Part shown: in pieces, positions 58,903-64,000 of the stretch
Layout: every line of letters starts with the position of its first letter
Position numbering within the stretch: position 1 is the stretch's first letter
Source: Pardosa pseudoannulata
Lineage: Eukaryota > Arthropoda > Arachnida > Araneae > Lycosidae
Direction: 5' to 3'
Length of the DNA: 64,000 nucleotides
Assembly: GCA_032207245.1 (NCBI GenBank)
Contig: CM063498.1
Location: 58,063,940 to 58,127,939, forward strand
Made by a program: the position numbers and the translations under genes
The notes under the pieces: model-generated
Seen by the model: the letters and a program-made list of their open reading frames with translations, nothing else
The model's database searches: none
Told to the model about the DNA's origin: nothing

Positions 58903-59754
58903 TTGTATAATTTTTTGTTATCAATTACATTTTATTTTCTATGACTTTTCAAACTTTACCTTTGTATAGAATAGTTCCCTTTCCAAACAGCTTTGTTTAG
59001 AATAGTTTACAATGGTGCACTTTAACCGGTTATCTTTTCACTAATGGTTTCACAAATTTTCTTATGGCATGTATTGTTTTGATAAATCATAATTGAAAAT
59101 TTAAATCTTCGAGTTAGCTTCGATACCTGTTTTCTCCGAGCGGAGCTCGGTCACCCGGTACTAGGTAAAAATAACACTTTTTTCCAGCATTATGACGTCA
59201 TTCCTTTAACCATCTCATTTAATCATTTCTTATTTTAAATTATATAAATATCGTCAACAGTATTTTCATATTTTTATCACTGAATTTAGATATCACATAA
59301 ATAATTTTACTTTATATTTGTACTAAATAATATATGAGGCACATATGTGTTAATTTTAAATTTAAACATCGATTATTCTTGCTGCAATGAAAATTTTATC
59401 ACCGGTATTAACAACAAATACGTTTAATAAAAGTCTAGGAGCCTATTTCACTGACTAATAAATATCTAGCGTTTAGGCTATATATCTTTGAAAATTAAGA
59501 AATTTGTCCGTTTGTGTGTTTGTTTTTCATGCATATCCACACGGTTTGACTAAATGAATTCAACGTGATTCTAAACTACATTCATAGTATCAGGAGACTT
59601 TAGAGGAGTATGAAGGTAAACAAATTATTGAGTGTGTACCAGATAATGCTCAGCCAAAAATCAAATCATTTTTTTATCTGCCTCATAGGGTATTTTACAA
59701 TTCTGGAAAATTAAAAATTTTACTGATCTCGTCATATGACGGGCTATATGCTAG

Positions 59755-62082
59755 TTTTTTTATATTTTTAAAAGCAGTACATAGAAAAGCTCCTAAAGCT
59801 TCAAGATAAACGGATTTGAGAGATTGTGAGAAAAAATTATATTGAATTACATTTACGTAAATTTATGACTTTAGTAAATCTTCGAGATGAATGGAAAATT
59901 GAGATAATCTTCACAAGTTGAAATATCGAGAGTTCACTACATGCGTGCACACAGATACGCATATATATATATCTATAATATATTAAAATATATATACTAA
60001 AAGGAACTAAAGCATTTTTCTCTAGTTTCATATCGTGATCCAAGAGAGTAATTGCTTCCGTTTTTCCATGAATAAAATCTTAATTTTCATGTATTACTAC
60101 TTTGTTTTGCGTGGATTCTAATGGGTTTGCATAGTTTACCTTAACCTTGCATAGCAAATCTGGTAACCATCCGGCTACGTTAAAAACCACAGAAATGATG
60201 GATTGTCTGATTTTCTTGTGAAAATTATGCCTGTCTCACTTTGGGTAAAATTTCTATCAGATTGCTGGCAGTTGTGTTGTTGAATTGATATACAGTAAGC
60301 ACAGTAATTTAAAATTGATTGAGTATATATATTGAATATAAAAATCATAAATATATAGTACTCTAAGTGTTTTAGAGCTGTAAAAATAAAAGCGGAGACC
60401 ATAATTTACTTTGAGGAAAAAGACGAACTTAGTCCTGTTTTAGTACAGAAACTAAAGAATATACTTTTAGAAATACAACTTCAAGTTTATTAATCTTAAA
60501 AGTATAAAGATTTTTACAATATTCTTTTTTTTCCTTTTAGCCTTTTATTGAGAATTATATTAAATAATTTTGCCCCACTATTTTTTTCTTTTTCTAAACG
60601 TTTGCCTTTAAAATTTTTTGTCTATCACTATTTGTAAGGCTACTTTTCAACTACTTCATTTGATATAAAAGAATAAGATACTTTTAGCTTGAGACATATT
60701 TAAAAAAGACGTTTTAAACCTTCGCTTTATGAGAAGCCACTATTTTATTCTCAATTGAATTATTTTAATATCATAAACGTTATTTTCTAACTAAAACTCA
60801 TATTGGAACGTCAGTATGTTATTTAAATAGCCTCTTCACATTTAATGTTGATATTAATGTGGGATACTCTACTTTAGAATCAAGTGATTCCGAGAAATGC
60901 AAAGCATATTTAAAATATTCAATATAAAATTATGTAATGTATTTTATTCCAATTAAATAAAATTCCTTGATCTATTTAGAAAAAAATTTTAAAAATATTT
61001 TAAAAGACAGAAACAAAAGAATAAAGCTTTTTAAAAAATAAATCAATATGTAATTAATTGAAAGTACTTTCACAAGGTCATTGTTCCCAATGAGAAGAAT
61101 ATAGAGGTAGTTAAGAAGGATAAAAATGCTCATCCAGTTGAAAATCACCTTCGCGATGAGACATCCCACTCGGATAACGATTCTACGAGATGATCATTAC
61201 AGTCACACCCTGCCATTGAAAATGACATCACAATGAACCAATTGGGAGCAAACATGCATAATTGAAGAATACCCAAATCATTGAATAAAGTATTAGCGTA
61301 AATAAATCTTCCCACATTATGCTGCATTAGCATGCACCAGATGTTAACATTCCCATCTTACTCTTTTTGTGTTAAAACCTGATACAAGAGGAGACAAACA
61401 AGAATGCTGGATCAGTTGCACCAAATAAAGATTATCTTACACAGAAATTGTTGAGAAATAGTAGTTTGACAGTGGTTAGACTTATGGTTTGAGACAAAAA
61501 ACTGGCAGCTTTGACATTTTATTTGTTCAGTGTTTTAATAATAACAGAACAAAAACTACTTTTAATTATGTATTTGTACCACAGGAAATGGAAATTTTTT
61601 AAAAGACGCTGCTAAAAGTCAACGATTAATCTTACATAAAACAACTTGAAATAAACATTGTGAAGTTGTACCATAAAAATAACGTAGAAATAAAAATTTA
61701 GATAAAAATTTGCAATTAATGCAAAAGAAAGCGTTTTTCACTATCTTCTACAATTTTTGTTACGTATGAGTTTCCAATAAACTCAAAATATCTAAAAAAA
61801 GGCCACGAGTAAGAAGAAAAAAAGCTTACAGTCAATTTAATATTTTTGTTTCACTCACTATATTTTACGAAATTCTAATAAAAGGCTTAAAGTTTTTTTA
61901 ACTGTTTTGAAAAAAGGGAGAAGTTTATTTTTTAGACGTCAGCTATAATTCGAGAATTGATATTGTTTATTTTCTCTAAAACAAATTATTTAATGTAATT
62001 AAAATTTTAATGTATATTAATTTATTAAATTAAGTACAATATAGGATAATATTTTTTTAAATTTAACAGTCTCCAATATTCA
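59755..62082. other. AT-rich stretch, no gene seen
   Basis: Nothing recognised. Frames at 59837, 60175, 60972 and 61145 (minus) are short and featureless. Confidence 0.5.
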
Positions 62083-62736
62083 TCCCCTTTATAATAATAG
62101 CCTAAGTTATCTGTACGTCTGTCCTCGATTTTATGAAGCGGTTGGACCTGGAATGGATAGAGGCATCCATAGTTAGCAAAATTCATAGCGAGTAATATTT
62201 ATCTTCTCCTAAACTATAGATCCGATTTTAAAATAAATTGGTATAAATATGCTTCATATCACAGCGAAAAATACTGCCTTCTTTAAAACGTTCGAAATCC
62301 ACCTCTTCCCCTCTTTTCGAGCTTTTAATGCCATTATTTCAACTGCTATTTTCCCCGGTTAACAGCAGGCGATTAAATTCATCAATTTGTCCCTTAATAA
62401 ATAGGTAAAAATAACATTTTTCTAGCATTATGACGTCATTCCTTTAGCCATCTCATTGGAACATTTCTTATTTTAAATTATTTAAATTATGTGTTATTTT
62501 CATACGTTTCATCATTGAACCTAGATATTACGTAAATAATTTTTTTTTATATTTGGCTTAAATAATAGATTAGGTACATATGTGATAATTTTAATTTGAA
62601 TCATCAATTATTTTTTGTTGCAAGATAATTCTGAGCAAAAAACGAACCATTTTTTTTACCTGCCTCATAGCGTACTTTACAATTTTGGACAATTAAAAAT
62701 TTTACTGATCCCGTCATATGACGGGCTATATGCTAG
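62083..62736 (+). mobile_element. Palindrome-family Helitron copy H3 (cleanest copy)
   Basis: 654 bp. The 5' end is TCCCCTTTATAATAATAGCC after an A. The 3' end is the perfect palindrome CCCGTCATATGACGGG (62710-62725), then CTATATGCTAG (ends 62736) and T. The interior contains AACGTTCGAAATCCA (62287-62301), CCCCGGTTAACAGCAGGCG and TGACGTCATTCCTTTA (62431). It is non-coding and non-autonomous. Confidence 0.9.
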
Positions 62737-63705
62737 TTATTAAAATAGAAATGCAGATCAACAACTAGCAAGTAACAACTTAAGTTTTCGATGTAAAGAA
62801 ATTATTTTGATAAAAAGTCGAGCAAATTTAATTTTCGGTGAAAATCATACATGCAGAATTCTAGGTATACATCTGCTAATACTCACATATCTATGACTAA
62901 CTGGAATTTAATACCATTAGAATTAATCTAAAACCGTTACTCATAGTAAACAAACTATTTAAAATTAAAACGAAACAGAAAGATAAAAGTGGAAACCATA
63001 ATTCACTCCTTTTTCAGTCAAGCAGTAGGCTAAACAATTTTTATGGTGCTCTATTCTTATTACTTCTGAACTTACAAAAGCTCCTTGTTTATAATTCGAA
63101 CATTATAAAAGTCATTAGTTAATGGTTCTAGTATAAAGAGAATCATCGTTTTACTGGTCAAAGAGGAAAGAAAAACGAGAGTAAAATCTTTACTGAGGTG
63201 AAACTTTAAGTAAATACTGAACTAGGATGAAACTAGGGTGAAATTTAATTTTGTTATTAAGAAATGGCTTAAATATTTGTCTCCTCGTGTTGTATATTTG
63301 CAAAACATCTAAAAAGAGTATTTTCATGCAGTGAGCTTTAAAATATGATTATCTGAACTTGTTGTTATCCTGCGATACAGCTATTAAAGCAATTTGCTCG
63401 TAAAATCAAATGGGGATACTAAATTAAAGTTTCACATCAAAACTTTATTTATCATATAATGAAATGCACATAGTTATTGCTAAAATGTACTTTAGTTTTT
63501 TTTAATAAAAAGCAAAACTCAAAAGTAGATTTCTGACAAAGCTAGATTCAAATAATTTATGTAATAATAATTTTAGTAATTTACAATGTAATAAATATAT
63601 ATTTTATGTTTGTAAAAAACACATTTATAAAAAAGTTTCTTCATTTTTATGTTTTAAATTGTTTTTTTTTTAATTTTTAACTATTATAAAACTTGTATTA
63701 TAGCA
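62737..63705. other. AT-rich stretch, no gene seen
   Basis: Nothing recognised. Confidence 0.5.
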
Positions 63706-64000
63706 TCCCCTATATAATATTAGCCTAAGTTATCTGTACGTCTGTCCTCGATTTTATGAAGCGGTTGGACCTGGAATGGATAGAGGCATTCATAGTTAGC
63801 AAAATTCAAAGAGAGTAATGTTTATTACTCCTAAACTATAGATCCGATTCTAAAATAAATTGGTATAAATAGGCTTCATATCACAGCAAAAAATACTACC
63901 TTCTTTAAAACGTTCGAAATCCACCCCTTGCCCTCTTTTCGAACTTTTAATGACATTATTTCAACTCCTATTTTCCCCGGTTAAGAGCAGGCGATTAAAT
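63706..64000 (+). mobile_element. Palindrome-family Helitron copy H4, cut by window end
   Basis: It starts TCCCCTATATAATATTAGCC after an A and follows H3 closely through AACGTTCGAAATCCA (63909-63923) to the window end, in the same orientation and only about 1 kb from H3. The 3' end is outside the window. Confidence 0.88.

Larger units (their letters stand above)
58023..59164 (+). mobile_element. Helitron-like element nested inside H2
   Basis: It starts TCCTATACTATAATACGAGG after an A and ends with hairpin CCGAGC, GGA, GCTCGG (59136-59150) then TCACCCGGTACTAG. Comparing H2 with 62395-62410 (AATAAATAGGTAAAA) shows that the block is inserted. The base after CTAG is G rather than T and up to three host bases (TAG) cannot be accounted for, so either the junction lost bases or the last bases belong to the host. 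The interior holds a T-arm-like motif, an 18-bp direct repeat, a (TAA)n patch and a small open frame. The class is likely but not certain. Confidence 0.7.
57692..59754 (+). mobile_element. Palindrome-family Helitron copy H2, split by a nested element
   Basis: The 5' end TCCCCTATATAATAATAGCC follows an A. The 3' end is CTCGTCATATGACGGG (59728-59743, one base off the perfect palindrome), then CTATATGCTAG and T. It aligns with 62083-62736 throughout except for the block 58023-59164, which is absent from the other copies and has its own ends. Without that block, H2 is about 0.92 kb and keeps the TGACGTCA site (about 59193). Confidence 0.87.

Overview
The window is eukaryotic, strongly AT-rich and almost wholly non-coding. 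It has no operons, no bacterial start signals and no intact host gene. It is packed with arthropod-type mobile elements: Helitrons, hAT elements, a Tc1/mariner remnant, a tRNA-derived SINE, an LTR-like repeat and long compound microsatellites. The SINE, with its GAGCGCTAAGGTCTAC / (TTTGG)n tail, together with the Helitron ends suggests an arachnid, most likely a spider. That assignment rests on remembered repeat families and is an inference.

Layout. 1-843 and 2686-3616 are two copies of one Helitron family; the first keeps the end of a decayed Pif1-type helicase and the second is an internal-deletion derivative. 4.5-4.8 kb and 9.5-10.1 kb are islands of higher GC with homeodomain-type motifs. 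5443-6155, 57692-59754, 62083-62736 and 63706-end are four copies of a second Helitron family whose 3' hairpin is a 16-bp palindrome (one copy has a substitution); the copy at 57.7 kb is split by a third Helitron-like element. 7450-7656 is a minisatellite grown from the SINE tail. 13907-14450 is a probable hAT MITE beside a broken coding remnant. 25964-26790, 47596-48132 and 49400-50243 are hAT elements with 8-bp target duplications (two perfect, one 7/8). 30.6-31.3 kb is a SINE cluster. 36448-37575 is a Helitron whose interior matches the second family but whose ends do not. 39069-39523 is a short element with terminal inverted repeats and two kinds of internal repeat. 44013-44395 and 54159-54537 are inverted copies of one LTR-like repeat. 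51.5-51.8 kb is a Tc1/mariner transposase end.

Host signal. Most of the window reads like gene desert or giant intron. Three minus-strand signals suggest it lies inside a minus-strand transcription unit: a textbook recursive-splice (zero-length exon) site at 32457/32458, an exon-like open stretch with a good acceptor at 23487, and another coding-like stretch with a good acceptor at 14623 that is frameshifted and cut by the hAT MITE. No protein family was recognised for either stretch, so the host gene is unnamed. GC-richer islands at about 4.6, 9.8, 18.3, 21.7, 24.0, 29.4, 41.0, 45.0 and 53.5 kb are candidate conserved non-coding elements.

How the parts relate. The mobile parts are layered: Helitron in Helitron, SINE tail to minisatellite, microsatellites around the LTR-like repeat. 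Several elements carry ready-made regulatory motifs, such as the TGACGTCA site in the Helitron interiors. All counts were made by eye, so weak copies may be missed.
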